From: Microbispora catharanthi | Lineage (GTDB): Bacteria; Actinomycetota; Actinomycetes; Streptosporangiales; Streptosporangiaceae | Assembly: GCF_006334915.2 (NCBI RefSeq) | Contig: NZ_VDMA02000020.1 | Span: 1 to 64,000, forward strand | Reading direction: 5' to 3' | Length of the DNA stretch: 64,000 bases | Part shown: positions 16,966 through 25,088 of the stretch, one piece after another | Layout: each line of letters begins with the position of its first letter | How positions within the stretch are numbered: position 1 is the stretch's first letter | Notes under the pieces: generated by a model | The model's input: only the letters and a program-made list of their open reading frames with translations | Told to the model about the DNA's origin: nothing | The model's database searches: none | Translations under genes and position numbers: made by a program

Positions 16966-17965
16966 GTCGATCCTCGAAGTCCGCGACCTGGTCAAGCACT
17001 TCCCACTCACTCAGGGCATCGTCGTCAAGCGGCAGATCGGCGCGATCAAGGCCGTCGACGGGGTCTCCTTCGACCTGCACCGCGGTGAGACGCTCGGCAT
17101 CGTCGGAGAGTCGGGCTGTGGCAAGTCCACCCTGGCCAAGCTGCTGATGGCACTGGAGCGGCCCACGTCGGGCTCCGTGCGCATCCACGGCAGGGACATC
17201 GCCACGGCCAGGGGCGGCGAGCTCAAGCGGATGCGCCGCAACATCCAGATGGTGATGCAGGACCCCTACACCTCGCTGAACCCGCGGATGACCGTCGGCG
17301 ACATCGTGGGGGAGCCGTTCGAGATCCATACGGACGTCGTGCCGAAGGGCGGCCGGCGGCGCCGGGTGCAGGAGCTTCTCGAGGTGGTCGGCCTCAACCC
17401 CGACCACATCAACCGCTACCCGCACCAGTTCTCCGGCGGCCAGCGCCAGCGCATCGGCATCGCCCGCGGTCTGGCGCTCCAGCCTGAGATCATCATCTGC
17501 GACGAGCCGGTCTCCGCGCTCGACGTGTCGATCCAGGCCCAGGTCATGAACCTGCTGGAGCGGCTGCAGAACGAGTTCAACCTCGCCTACATCTTCATCG
17601 CGCACGACCTGTCGGTGGTCCGCCACATCTCCGACCGGGTCGCGGTGATGTACCTCGGCAAGATCGTCGAACTGGGCCGTGACGCCGAGATCTACGAGAG
17701 CCCGACGCACCCGTACACCCAGGCGCTGCTGTCGGCAGTGCCGGTGCCCGATCCCGAGGGCCGGGAGACCCGTCAGCGGATCATCCTGCAGGGCGACCCG
17801 CCCTCGCCGGCCAACCCGCCCTCGGGCTGCCACTTCCGCACACGGTGCTGGAAGGCGCAGGACATCTGCGCCGAGCAGACGCCCGCGCTCGAGGCGCGCC
17901 CGGGCAGCGACCACCCCAGCGCCTGCCACTTCGCGGAGGTCCGCGACGTGGTGAACGCCCAGTAG
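16949..17965 (+). CDS. ABC transporter ATP-binding protein, DppF/OppF family
   Basis: This is the second ATPase of the importer and pairs with the preceding one. The predicted protein has 338 residues starting [18 protein letters not shown]. Walker A is GESGCGKST near 55, the signature is [15 protein letters not shown] near 160, and Walker B is IIICDEP. A C-terminal Cys-containing domain ([16 protein letters not shown]) follows. GGAGGGA lies 9 nt before the ATG at 16949, inside the 3' end of the upstream gene. It is the last gene of the operon; the convergent gene ends 11 nt further on. Confidence 0.94.
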   Translation: MKANTESILEVRDLVKHFPLTQGIVVKRQIGAIKAVDGVSFDLHRGETLGIVGESGCGKSTLAKLLMALERPTSGSVRIHGRDIATARGGELKRMRRNIQMVMQDPYTSLNPRMTVGDIVGEPFEIHTDVVPKGGRRRRVQELLEVVGLNPDHINRYPHQFSGGQRQRIGIARGLALQPEIIICDEPVSALDVSIQAQVMNLLERLQNEFNLAYIFIAHDLSVVRHISDRVAVMYLGKIVELGRDAEIYESPTHPYTQALLSAVPVPDPEGRETRQRIILQGDPPSPANPPSGCHFRTRCWKAQDICAEQTPALEARPGSDHPSACHFAEVRDVVNAQ

Positions 17966-17976
17966 GACCGGCCGGG

Positions 17977-18783
17977 TCAGCGCCCGGGCGACAGCCGTAC
18001 GTGCGCGCCCGGGGGCAGACCCAGGCGGTCGGCGGCGTCCCCGGCGTTGATCGCCATCGCGACCAGGCCGGCGGAGTCGGCGAACGCCACCAGGTCGCCG
18101 GGCGGCACCGCGGTGAACGTCTCCCGGAACGGCACGGCGACCTGGCGGCGCCCGAGCCACACGGCGATGGTGTCGCCGAGGCGTACGCCGAGCTCGGCCA
18201 GGTCGGAGGCGGTGATCGACAACTGGACGTTGCCGTGCCTGTCCACCGACAGCACCTCGCCCTCGGCCGCGCCGTCCCGCAACCGGCAGGTCGGCGCGGG
18301 CAGGGTCACCAGGCGGTCCACCGGCATCGGCGGCCCCACGTCGGCGACCGCGCGTCCGGTGCACAGGTGGGCGGCCACCGGCGCGAACAGGTCCCGGCCC
18401 TGGAACGTCGGCGAGACGTTCGCCAGGAACAGGTCCTTGTTCGTTATCTCGTACGCGGCCTCGGCGCCCCCGGCGGCGCGGACCGCCCACGACAGGACGC
18501 CGTTGTCCGGGCCGAGGAACACCCGTCCCCCCGCCTCCACGGCGACCGGGCGCCGGTTTCCGCCCACGGCGGGATCGACCACCGCGAGGTGGACGCCGGC
18601 CGGCAGGTAGGGCAGGGCCTGCGCGAGGATGGCCGCGCCGCGCCGTACGTCCCCGGCGGGGACGAGGTGACCCACGTCGATGATCCGAGCCTGCGGAGCG
18701 ATGCCCGCGATCACGCCGTGGCACGCGGCGACGAACCCGTCCTCCAGCCCGTAGTCGGTCAGAAGCGTGATTACAGAGCTCAC
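17977..18783 (-). CDS. SAM-hydroxide adenosyltransferase (DUF62 / SAM_HAT family)
   Basis: The predicted protein has 268 residues and is related to the S-adenosylmethionine-dependent chlorinases and fluorinases. Family members without the halide pocket use water or hydroxide to cleave SAM into adenosine and methionine. Visible family blocks are ITLLTDYG at the N-terminus, VVDPAVGGNRR with the conserved Asp and Arg, LGPDNGVLSW, and SVDRHGNVQLS, whose Asn contacts SAM. A TAATGT box lies 8 nt before the GTG at 18783; an ATG four codons upstream (18795) is an alternative with an AGGAC in front. The physiological role of the family is not settled. The gene diverges from the DUF3263 gene. Confidence 0.87.
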   Translation of the reverse strand: MSSVITLLTDYGLEDGFVAACHGVIAGIAPQARIIDVGHLVPAGDVRRGAAILAQALPYLPAGVHLAVVDPAVGGNRRPVAVEAGGRVFLGPDNGVLSWAVRAAGGAEAAYEITNKDLFLANVSPTFQGRDLFAPVAAHLCTGRAVADVGPPMPVDRLVTLPAPTCRLRDGAAEGEVLSVDRHGNVQLSITASDLAELGVRLGDTIAVWLGRRQVAVPFRETFTAVPPGDLVAFADSAGLVAMAINAGDAADRLGLPPGAHVRLSPGR

Positions 18784-18889
18784 ACCACGTGACATTACGT
18801 CCGTCCTGCCCGGCCTGAACACCCCGGGTTCGTCTCCCGGGCTTGGCATTACCATGGGACAGGCCCGCGAGCCGATCGAGGAGGAGCCG

Positions 18890-19171
18890 ATGGACACCGA
18901 ACCGGCCGGCGGCGACGAGCTCGACCTCTCGGACCGCGACCGCGAGATGCTCGCGTTCGAGCGCCAGTGGTGGCGTTACGCGGGCGCCAAGGAGCAGGCG
19001 ATCAGGGAGGCCTTCGGCATCTCGGCGACCCGGTACTACCAGTTACTCGGAGAGCTGATCGACCGGCCTGAGGCGCTGGAGCACGACCCGATGCTCGTCA
19101 AGCGGCTGCGCCGGATGAGAGCCGGCCGGCGGCGCGACCGCTCGGCCCGCCGCTTCGGACTGAACTCCTGA
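18890..19171 (+). CDS. DUF3263 protein
   Basis: A 93-residue protein starts MDTEPAGGDELDLSDRDRE. Residues about 15-75 match the actinobacterial DUF3263 family (AFERQWWRYAGAKEQAIREA then GISATRYYQLLGELIDRPEA), which has a helix-turn-helix look and may bind DNA. A basic tail (RRMRAGRRRDRSARRFG) follows. GAGGAGGAG lies just before this ATG, so it is preferred over upstream in-frame starts. Confidence 0.85.
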   Translation: MDTEPAGGDELDLSDRDREMLAFERQWWRYAGAKEQAIREAFGISATRYYQLLGELIDRPEALEHDPMLVKRLRRMRAGRRRDRSARRFGLNS

Positions 19172-19263
19172 CCCCCTCGCTTTCCCCATCGCATGCATGA
19201 GCCCCGTTCCTGGGGCATGAGGCCGTCGAGGCGTACGCACGTGACCCCCTTCGGAGTGAGGCC

Positions 19264-20106
19264 ATGGCCATGACCCTGCCCGCGCACGCAGGACTCGACG
19301 CGATCGTCGCCGATCCGGCCGGCGCCGTGATCGGGCTCGACTACGACGGCACGCTCTCCCCGATCGTGCCCGACCCGGCCGCCGCCCGCGTGCATCCCGG
19401 CGTGCCCGCTGTGCTGGCCGCCCTCGCCCCGCTGGTGCGCGCCGTCGTGATCGTCACCGGCCGTCCGCCGCGTACGGCTCTCGCCCTCGGAGAGGTCTCC
19501 GGCGGGCCGTCCCTCGCCGACGTGCCCGGCCTGGTGATCCTCGGTCACTACGGACTGGAACGCTGGGAGGACGGCCGCCTGACGGCCCCGCCACCGCCGC
19601 CTGGGCTGGACCTCGTCCGCGCCCGGCTGCCCGAGCTCGCGGCAGGACTGGAAGGCGCTGGGTTCGACGGCGTGTGGATCGAGGACAAGGACCGGGCCGT
19701 CGCCGTGCACACCCGGCGGTGCGCCGACCCGGCGGGGGCGCTGGAGGCGCTGCGCGGGCCCGTCGCGGCGCTGGCCGAGGAGGCCGGGCTGGCGGTCGAG
19801 CCGGGCCGCATGGTCCTGGAGCTGCGGCCGGCCGGAATGGACAAGGGCAGGGCTCTGTCGGCCTTCCTCGCCGAGCGGGACGCCCGCTCGGTCATGTTCG
19901 TCGGCGACGACCTGGGGGATCTCGCCGCCTTCGACGCGGTCGAGTCGGCCGGGATCCCCGGCGTACGGGTGTGCAGCGGGTCCACGGAGGTGACCGCCTT
20001 GGCGGAGCGCGCCGACGTGGTGGTGGACGGGCCCGACGGCGTCGTGGCCTTCCTCGGCGACCTCGTGGCAACACTCGGCAAGCCGTCTGCAAGCGACCGG
20101 GCGTAA
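19264..20106 (+). CDS. otsB: Trehalose-6-phosphate phosphatase
   Basis: OtsB removes phosphate from trehalose-6-phosphate in the last step of the OtsA-OtsB trehalose route. The predicted protein has 280 residues of the HAD superfamily. Motif I is LDYDGTLSPI with nucleophile Asp26 and Asp28, motif II is VIVTGRPP, and motif III is MDKGRAL. Motif IV is VGDDLGDLAAFDAV. GGAGTGAGG precedes the start; ATG 19270 is an alternative. otsA lies 4 kb away on the opposite strand. The promoter of the next gene is embedded in the last 30 nt of this reading frame. Confidence 0.92.
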   Translation: MAMTLPAHAGLDAIVADPAGAVIGLDYDGTLSPIVPDPAAARVHPGVPAVLAALAPLVRAVVIVTGRPPRTALALGEVSGGPSLADVPGLVILGHYGLERWEDGRLTAPPPPPGLDLVRARLPELAAGLEGAGFDGVWIEDKDRAVAVHTRRCADPAGALEALRGPVAALAEEAGLAVEPGRMVLELRPAGMDKGRALSAFLAERDARSVMFVGDDLGDLAAFDAVESAGIPGVRVCSGSTEVTALAERADVVVDGPDGVVAFLGDLVATLGKPSASDRA

Positions 20107-20109
20107 GGT
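20078..20109 (+). promoter_or_regulatory. Promoter block of first secreted paralogue, inside otsB end
   Basis: A 32-nt block begins GCAAGCCGTCTGCAAGCGAC and ends in the -10 box TAAGGT (20104-20109). The same block, with a few changes, stands before the second paralogue at 20749-20780. The -10 box ends 7 nt before the ATG of the gene at 20117, which predicts a leaderless mRNA. Confidence 0.6.
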
Positions 20110-20116
20110 CCCGGGC

Positions 20117-20716
20117 ATGAGGAAGACGATCTCGGCCGCGGCGGCCGGCCTGGCCGTGCTCGCGGCGTCCCTGGCGGCTCCGGCGGCGGCGTTCGCGAAC
20201 GACAGCGGGGCCACCAAGCCGCTGCACCTGCGCAAGGGCCTGACTCTCAGGATCCCGTCGTCCTGGAAGGTCGACGACAGCCGCAAGGACTGGCTGCGCG
20301 TCATCACCGGCTCGTGCCCGACCAAGGGCACGGACATGTACGGCTTCCGCGACTCGGGCTGCCACAGCTTCTGGGTCATGGGGCCCAAGGCCATCAAGAT
20401 CGGTCATGAGCTGTTCCAGAAGTACATGCCGGACGGCCCGTTCTATCCGGCCACCGACGTCGGGCCCTGCCCGGTGAAGAAGAACCTTTGGATCCACCGG
20501 ACCACGCTCGCCGAGAAGGGGCTGCGGCAGGTCGGGCCGGGCCACAAGGCGTACTACCGAGACTGGGTGGGCACCTGCGGGACCATGAGCTCGGGCAGGG
20601 TCAGGGCCCGCTACAACCAGCGCGAGTGGTACCTGCCGACGTCGAAGATCCTGGTGATCGACCAGTGGGGGACGCCGGGCCTGAGCACGATACTCAAGAA
20701 CGCCACGTGGAGCTGA
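20117..20716 (+). CDS. Secreted four-cysteine protein, paralogue 1
   Basis: The predicted protein has 199 residues with a Sec signal peptide (MRKTISAAAAGLAVLAASLA, cut near AFA, residues about 26-28). The mature domain starts with a Lys-rich strand (TKPLHLRKGLTLRIPSSWKV) and contains four main Cys in the contexts GSCPT, SGCHS, GPCPV and GTCG, probably two disulfides, plus conserved blocks such as KGLRQVGPGHKA, YNQREWYLPTSKILV and ILKNATW. I do not recognise a named family. There is no Shine-Dalgarno, and a -10 box sits 7 nt before the ATG. Its neighbour at 20788-21387 is a tandem duplicate of the same length. Confidence 0.82.
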   Translation: MRKTISAAAAGLAVLAASLAAPAAAFANDSGATKPLHLRKGLTLRIPSSWKVDDSRKDWLRVITGSCPTKGTDMYGFRDSGCHSFWVMGPKAIKIGHELFQKYMPDGPFYPATDVGPCPVKKNLWIHRTTLAEKGLRQVGPGHKAYYRDWVGTCGTMSSGRVRARYNQREWYLPTSKILVIDQWGTPGLSTILKNATWS

Positions 20717-20748
20717 CGCGCGTTTGGTGACCCCTTGTCTATCGGGCC

Positions 20749-20780
20749 GCAAGTCGTCCGCAAGCGACCGCGCCTAGTGT
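20749..20780 (+). promoter_or_regulatory. Promoter block of second secreted paralogue
   Basis: This block matches the one at 20078-20109 at most positions and ends in the -10 box TAGTGT (20775-20780), 7 nt before the ATG at 20788. The duplication that made the paralogues therefore carried its promoter. Confidence 0.6.
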
Positions 20781-20787
20781 GCCGGGC

Positions 20788-21387
20788 ATGTTCAGAAAGA
20801 CGATCTCGGCCGCGGCGGCCGGCCTGGCCGTGCTGGCGGCGACCCTGACGGCTCCGGCTGCGGCGTTCGCGAGCGAAAGCGGCGGCACCAAGCAGGTCCG
20901 ACTGCGGAGCGGCCTGACCCTCACGATCCCCAAGTCGTGGAAGGTGGCCAAGGACGACAAGGACTGGGTGCGGGTCATCACCGGCTCGTGCCCCACCTAC
21001 GGCACCGAGGACTTCGGGTTCCGCGACTGGGGATGCCACAGCTTCTGGGTGCTGGGCCCGAAGGCGCTCAAGATCGGGCTCCGCACGTTCCAGGCGTACA
21101 AGTCGAAGTACGGCTACGACCCCGCGACCGACGTCAGCATCTGTCCCAAGAGCTACAAGCTGTACAAGGGCGAGTGGAAGCTCGCGGACAAGGGGCTGCG
21201 GCAGGTCGGGCCCGGCCACAAGGCCGACTACCACAAGTGGGCGGCGACCTGCGTCGACAAGAAGTGGCGGGTGAAGCTGCACTACAACCAGCGCGAGTGG
21301 TATCTGCCCACGTCGAAGATCCTGGTCCTCGACCAGTGGGACCACCCGCAGCTGGGCGCGATCCTCAAGAACGCGACCTGGAACTGA
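20788..21387 (+). CDS. Secreted four-cysteine protein, paralogue 2
   Basis: The predicted protein has 199 residues and is a tandem paralogue of the preceding gene. The signal peptide (MFRKTISAAAAGLAVLAATL) is almost the same, and the four Cys contexts are kept (GSCPT, WGCHS, SICPK, ATCVD). The C-terminal block YNQREWYLPTSKILVLDQW is nearly identical. A GTG at 20779 is in frame but lies in the -10 box, so ATG 20788 is chosen, which makes both paralogues exactly equal in length. Divergence lies mostly in the middle (residues about 85-150). Function is unknown. Confidence 0.82.
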   Translation: MFRKTISAAAAGLAVLAATLTAPAAAFASESGGTKQVRLRSGLTLTIPKSWKVAKDDKDWVRVITGSCPTYGTEDFGFRDWGCHSFWVLGPKALKIGLRTFQAYKSKYGYDPATDVSICPKSYKLYKGEWKLADKGLRQVGPGHKADYHKWAATCVDKKWRVKLHYNQREWYLPTSKILVLDQWDHPQLGAILKNATWN

Positions 21388-21389
21388 CC

Positions 21390-21453
21390 GGCCTTCCGAA
21401 CGGTCTTCCGAACGGTCTTCCGAGCGGCCTCCTGAGCGGCCTCCTGAGCGGCC
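21390..21453. repeat. 12-bp tandem repeat, five copies
   Basis: Five adjacent 12-nt units of the form GGYCTYCYGARC run from 21390 to 21449, followed by a partial GGCC. They fill the short gap between two convergent genes (stops at 21387 and 21461). Copies 2 and 3 differ by one base and copies 4 and 5 are identical, which suggests recent slippage. Confidence 0.85.
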
Positions 21454-21460
21454 CGGACAT

Positions 21461-22639
21461 TCAGGAACGCGTCCTGGACGCGGCCGCTCCTCCCGCGGCC
21501 ATCACGATCAGGGCGGGCGCGAGCAGGAACGCCGTGTGCGTCCCGAAGCCGTCGCCCAGCGCGCCGAGCACGAACGGCCCGCTGCCCGAGCCCACGCCCG
21601 CCCAGATCGAGGCCGTGCCCGACGCCTGGTCCGGCCGGCCTCCCGACACATCGATCATGCGCGTGAGGCCCAAGGGGAACTGCACCGAGATGCCGAGCCC
21701 GCTGAGCGCGAGCCCGGCGTAGCAGACCGGTGCCGAGGTCCCGGTCCAGAACAGCGCCCAGCCCGCCAGGGCCACCCCGAGCGAACCCAGCAGCACCGAT
21801 CCCGGCGCGAAGCGCAGGGCCAGCCGGGCGCCGCCGAACCGGCCCGCCGCCATGCCGGCCAGCATCGCGGTCAGCCCGGTCGCCGCCACGCCGGGCGACA
21901 GCCCGGTCCGCTGGGAGAGCAACTCGGCGGCCCACAGGTTGAAGGCGAACTCGAGCGCCACGCAGCACAGCAGGACCACCCCGGCGACGTGGAAGCGCCA
22001 GCCGTACGGCACCCTGCCGCCTGATCCTCCCGCCCTCCCCGGGGACGACGACGACGGCGGCGGGGCGGGCACCGGCGGCACCCAGACCCGGCCCATGAGC
22101 AGGGCCAGCAGGAGGGTGGAGGCCACCGGCACGAACAGCGCGGGCCGCCAGCCGGCCGACGACTCGGCCACCACGCTGAAGGCGTAGGTGGTGGCGATTC
22201 CGGCGGTCACGGCGACCGCGTTGGCCTCGCTGATGACGGCCGCTCCCGCCGGGCCGTGGTGGTCGCTGAGCACCGCCATCATCACGTACAGCGCCGTCGA
22301 GCCGCAGCAGCCGGCGAGGGTGAAACCGGTCAGCGTGAACGGGAGCGCGTGCCCGAACGCGACGAGGAGCACCCCGGCGTTCATCCCGGTCAAACCGGCC
22401 CAGGTGACGACACGGCGCCCGAAGCGCCTGGTCAGCGCGGGCAGGGCCAGTCCGCCTGCGATGCCGCCGAGCGCCATCCCGGTGCCGTGCAACCCGGCGA
22501 CGGCCTGGGATACGCCGAGTTCGGCGCGCAGGAGGGGCAGGGCGGCCGAGAGGCCGTAGAGGTAGGTGGCGAAGGTGGCGAGCTGGAGATAGACCAACCA
22601 GGTGGGGCTGTCCCTGGTGACCTTTATGTTGCGGTCCAA
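21461..22639 (-). CDS. MFS transporter
   Basis: The predicted protein has 392 residues and about 12 TM segments. It belongs to the major facilitator superfamily: the TM2-TM3 loop motif appears as LPALTRRFGRRVV, and a long hydrophilic central loop (APPPSSSSPGRAGGSGG) separates the two six-helix halves. The substrate is not evident. The start appears to be TTG (22639) with TACCCT about 9 nt upstream, possibly leaderless. It is convergent with the secreted paralogues and lies downstream of otsA on the same strand. Confidence 0.87.
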   Translation of the reverse strand: MDRNIKVTRDSPTWLVYLQLATFATYLYGLSAALPLLRAELGVSQAVAGLHGTGMALGGIAGGLALPALTRRFGRRVVTWAGLTGMNAGVLLVAFGHALPFTLTGFTLAGCCGSTALYVMMAVLSDHHGPAGAAVISEANAVAVTAGIATTYAFSVVAESSAGWRPALFVPVASTLLLALLMGRVWVPPVPAPPPSSSSPGRAGGSGGRVPYGWRFHVAGVVLLCCVALEFAFNLWAAELLSQRTGLSPGVAATGLTAMLAGMAAGRFGGARLALRFAPGSVLLGSLGVALAGWALFWTGTSAPVCYAGLALSGLGISVQFPLGLTRMIDVSGGRPDQASGTASIWAGVGSGSGPFVLGALGDGFGTHTAFLLAPALIVMAAGGAAASRTRS

Positions 22640-22706
22640 AACCAGGCAAGGGTAGCGCAGCAGATGATCCGGAACGAGAGCCGACCACCCGCCATGGCGC
22701 TCGACA

Positions 22707-24131
22707 TCAGCGCAGCGCGGCGAGCTGGTCCTCGAACCAGCGCTGGGGCGGCAGGGCGGTCGCGGCCTCCCGCAGTCGCAGGCCGCGCGTGAGCCGCTCC
22801 TGCTCCGGCAGCGTCAGCGCCGCGTGCAGCGCCGCCGCCGTGCCGGACACGTCGTAGGGGTTGACGAGCAGGGAGTCGGCCCCCAGTTCGGCCGCCGCGC
22901 CCGCCTCGCGGGACAGCACCAGCGCGCACCGGGGCGACAGGATCGGGCCCTCCTTGGCCACCAGGTTCATGCCGTCCCTGATCGGATTGACGAGCAGGAC
23001 GTCGGCCATCCGGTAGGCGGCCAGCGAGCGCGGGTAGTCGTCGTTCACGTTGAGGATCAGCGGGTCCCAGTCCTCGGTCGCGTACTCGTCCTCGATCTCC
23101 TTGGCGCAGCGCTGCACGGCCGCCGTGTACTCGCGGTACTCCGGCAGGTCGTGGCGGGAGGGGTAGGCGAACGCGAGGTGGACGACCCGGCCGTGCCATT
23201 CGGGATGGGCGGCCAGGAACTCCTGGTAGGCCCGCAGGCCGCGCACGATGTTCTTGGACAGCTCGGTGCGGTCGATGCGCACGATCAGCTTGCGGTCGCC
23301 CACGAGGTCCCTGATCACGGTCATGTGCGACTCGACGTCCTGCTCGGCCGCACGGGCCAGCAGCGCCTCGCCGTTCACACCGAGCGGGTGGACGCCGATC
23401 CTGGTGGTCCGCCCGTCGTGCGTCACCGTACGGGCGGCGTGGTCCACCCGGGCCCCGAGCAGGGTCTCGCAGCAGTCCATGAAGGCGCGGGCCCAGCGCG
23501 CGGTGAGGAATCCGGCGTGGTCGGCGCCGAGGATGCCGGTCAGCACCTCCGCCACGACGTCCTCGGGCAGCAGCGCGAAATATTCGGGCGGCGCCCAGGG
23601 CGTGTGCGAGAAGTGGGCGATGCGCAGGTCGGGCCGCTCGACCCGGAGCATCGCGGGCGTCAGCGTCAGGTGGTAGTCCTGCACCATGACGCGCGCCCGG
23701 TGGGCCGCCTCCTCCGCCAGGGCCAGCGCGAAGGCCCCGTTGTACGTGCGGTACGACTCCCACTCGCGGCGGAACCGCGTGCCGAACTCGGGGGCGAAGG
23801 GCGTGTTGTAAAGCAGGTGGTTGACGAACCAGAGGGTCGAGTTGGCCACGGCGTTGTAGGCCCGGTGGAAGACCGCGGGCGGGATGTCCAGCATGCGGAT
23901 CGGTCCCGTCTCGAAGGCCCGGTCGAGCCGCCCGCCGGGCGCCTGGCGCACCGCGCCCCGGTCGCCGTCCGACAGCGCCGCGCAGACCCACAGGACGTCG
24001 GTGTCCCTGACCACCTCGGACAGGCCGGAGACGAGCCCGCCCCCGCCCCTGCGCATGGTCAGGCCGCCGTCGTCCGACAGCGTGAAGGACACCGGGCCCC
24101 GGTTGGACGCGATCAGAACGGTGCTGCTCAT
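22707..24131 (-). CDS. otsA: Trehalose-6-phosphate synthase
   Basis: OtsA joins glucose from a nucleotide sugar to glucose-6-phosphate. The predicted protein has 474 residues of the GT20 family. It starts SSTVLIASNRGPVSF, with the RRGGGGLVSGL loop, the VQDYHLTLTPAMLR and SHTPWAPPEYF blocks, VRIDRTELSKNI, and the nucleotide-sugar site VNPIRDGMNLVAKE. I chose ATG 24131, with GAGGGAAC upstream, over an in-frame start 11 codons earlier. It shares a divergent promoter region with the ECF sigma gene. Together with otsB this gives a full two-step trehalose route. Confidence 0.94.
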   Translation of the reverse strand: MSSTVLIASNRGPVSFTLSDDGGLTMRRGGGGLVSGLSEVVRDTDVLWVCAALSDGDRGAVRQAPGGRLDRAFETGPIRMLDIPPAVFHRAYNAVANSTLWFVNHLLYNTPFAPEFGTRFRREWESYRTYNGAFALALAEEAAHRARVMVQDYHLTLTPAMLRVERPDLRIAHFSHTPWAPPEYFALLPEDVVAEVLTGILGADHAGFLTARWARAFMDCCETLLGARVDHAARTVTHDGRTTRIGVHPLGVNGEALLARAAEQDVESHMTVIRDLVGDRKLIVRIDRTELSKNIVRGLRAYQEFLAAHPEWHGRVVHLAFAYPSRHDLPEYREYTAAVQRCAKEIEDEYATEDWDPLILNVNDDYPRSLAAYRMADVLLVNPIRDGMNLVAKEGPILSPRCALVLSREAGAAAELGADSLLVNPYDVSGTAAALHAALTLPEQERLTRGLRLREAATALPPQRWFEDQLAALR

Positions 24132-24234
24132 CTTGGGGTTCCCTCGATCAGAGCGGGCGCGCATGCCGGAAGATTAATAAAAGCCGACCTCCGTCAATAG
24201 GATGTCAACCGATCGCGGAAGGGCTGGATACGGC

Positions 24235-24786
24235 ATGGCACTGGACGACACGACCGAGGACCTGGCCCGATCGGCTGCCCAGGGGGACCATCGCGCGCTC
24301 GGCGAACTGCTGCGGCGCATCGAGCCCGACGTGCTGCGGCACTGTGAGCGGCTTCTACCGTATCGGCAGGACGCCGAGGAGGCCGCGCAGGACACGCTGC
24401 TCGCCGTGGCGCGCAACATCGCGAGGTTCGAGGGGCGGGCCAAGTTCAGCACCTGGCTGCACATCGTGACCGTGAACTGCGCCAGGACCACGTACCGCTC
24501 GCTCAAGCGGCGCTCGTCGGAGCAGGCGGAGGAGCTGCCCGAGCAGCGGCCCGACCCCCGGCGGGTGAGCGTCATCGCGGGGTCGCGGCTCGACCTGCTC
24601 GACGCGATGGAGGCGCTCGAGGCCGAGCGGCCCGACCTCGCCCAGGCGCTCGTGCTGCGCGACATCTGCCAGCTCGACTACGCGGAGGTCGCCGAACAGC
24701 TGAAGATCCCCCTCGGGACGGTCAAGTCCCGTATCCACCAGGCGCGCAAGTACGTGCAGAGTGCCCTCGGCGAGGCGTACGGCTGA
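24235..24786 (+). CDS. ECF-type RNA polymerase sigma factor
   Basis: The predicted protein has 183 residues (194 if ATG 24202 is used). Region 2 spans about 10-80 with AEEAAQDTLLAVARNIARFE and FSTWLHIVTVNCARTTYRSL; region 4 spans about 120-178 with VLRDICQLDYAEVAEQL and the helix-turn-helix IPLGTVKSRIHQARKYV. There is no sigma-1.1 or region 3, as usual for group 4 factors. No anti-sigma gene follows, so control is not visible. GGA sits about 7 nt before ATG 24235. The gene diverges from otsA. Confidence 0.9.
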   Translation: MALDDTTEDLARSAAQGDHRALGELLRRIEPDVLRHCERLLPYRQDAEEAAQDTLLAVARNIARFEGRAKFSTWLHIVTVNCARTTYRSLKRRSSEQAEELPEQRPDPRRVSVIAGSRLDLLDAMEALEAERPDLAQALVLRDICQLDYAEVAEQLKIPLGTVKSRIHQARKYVQSALGEAYG

Positions 24787-24901
24787 TACAGATCGTCTCG
24801 CGATGTGAGACGCGGGAACGGACACCAAGGACGCCGGGGTACAGTGCTAGTGCCGCGACTGACGAGATTTGCCCAGCGAAGATCGGCAGGAGGGGCACTT
24901 A

Positions 24902-24923
24902 AGGACCTTTCTCGGAAGGTCCT
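24902..24923 (+). terminator. Stem-loop just before the SAM riboswitch
   Basis: AGGACCTT (24902-24909) pairs with AAGGTCCT (24916-24923) around a 6-nt loop. It lies 115 nt after the sigma-factor stop and 13 nt before the riboswitch. It could terminate sigma-gene transcripts, or it could form the 5' cap hairpin of the riboswitch transcript, whose likely -10 is TACAGT at about 24841-24846. No T run follows. Confidence 0.45.
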
Positions 24924-24935
24924 ACAACTGAACAT

Positions 24936-25075
24936 GCTCATCCAGAGGGGTGGAGGGACCGGCCCTGCGAAGCCCCGGCAACCTCCCCGGTGTCGAACTC
25001 GTGTCCACGAGGCCCGGCCGGGACAGGTGCCAATTCCGGCTCGCGGCCAGGGTGGTCGCGAGCGAAGATGAGGGA
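24936..25075 (+). promoter_or_regulatory. SAM-I (S-box) riboswitch
   Basis: The S-box core is clear. The P1 strand CTCATC (24937-24942) pairs with GATGAG (25067-25072). The conserved block CCAGAGGGGTGGAGGGACCG (24942-24961) follows, then GAAGCCCCGGCAACC and GGTGCCAATTCCGGC, with the GCGAGCGAAGATGAG 3' block at the end. It binds S-adenosylmethionine and reduces expression when methionine is plentiful. The P1 3' strand lies just before the AGGGAAAGG ribosome-binding site of the next gene, so control is probably at translation initiation. Confidence 0.96.
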
Positions 25076-25088
25076 AAGGCCTCGCTTC

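Noticed and set aside
24990-25088. N-terminal extension of the threonine-synthase-like protein
   Set aside because: It would be translated from inside the SAM riboswitch. The ribosome-binding site and riboswitch geometry point to ATG 25089.
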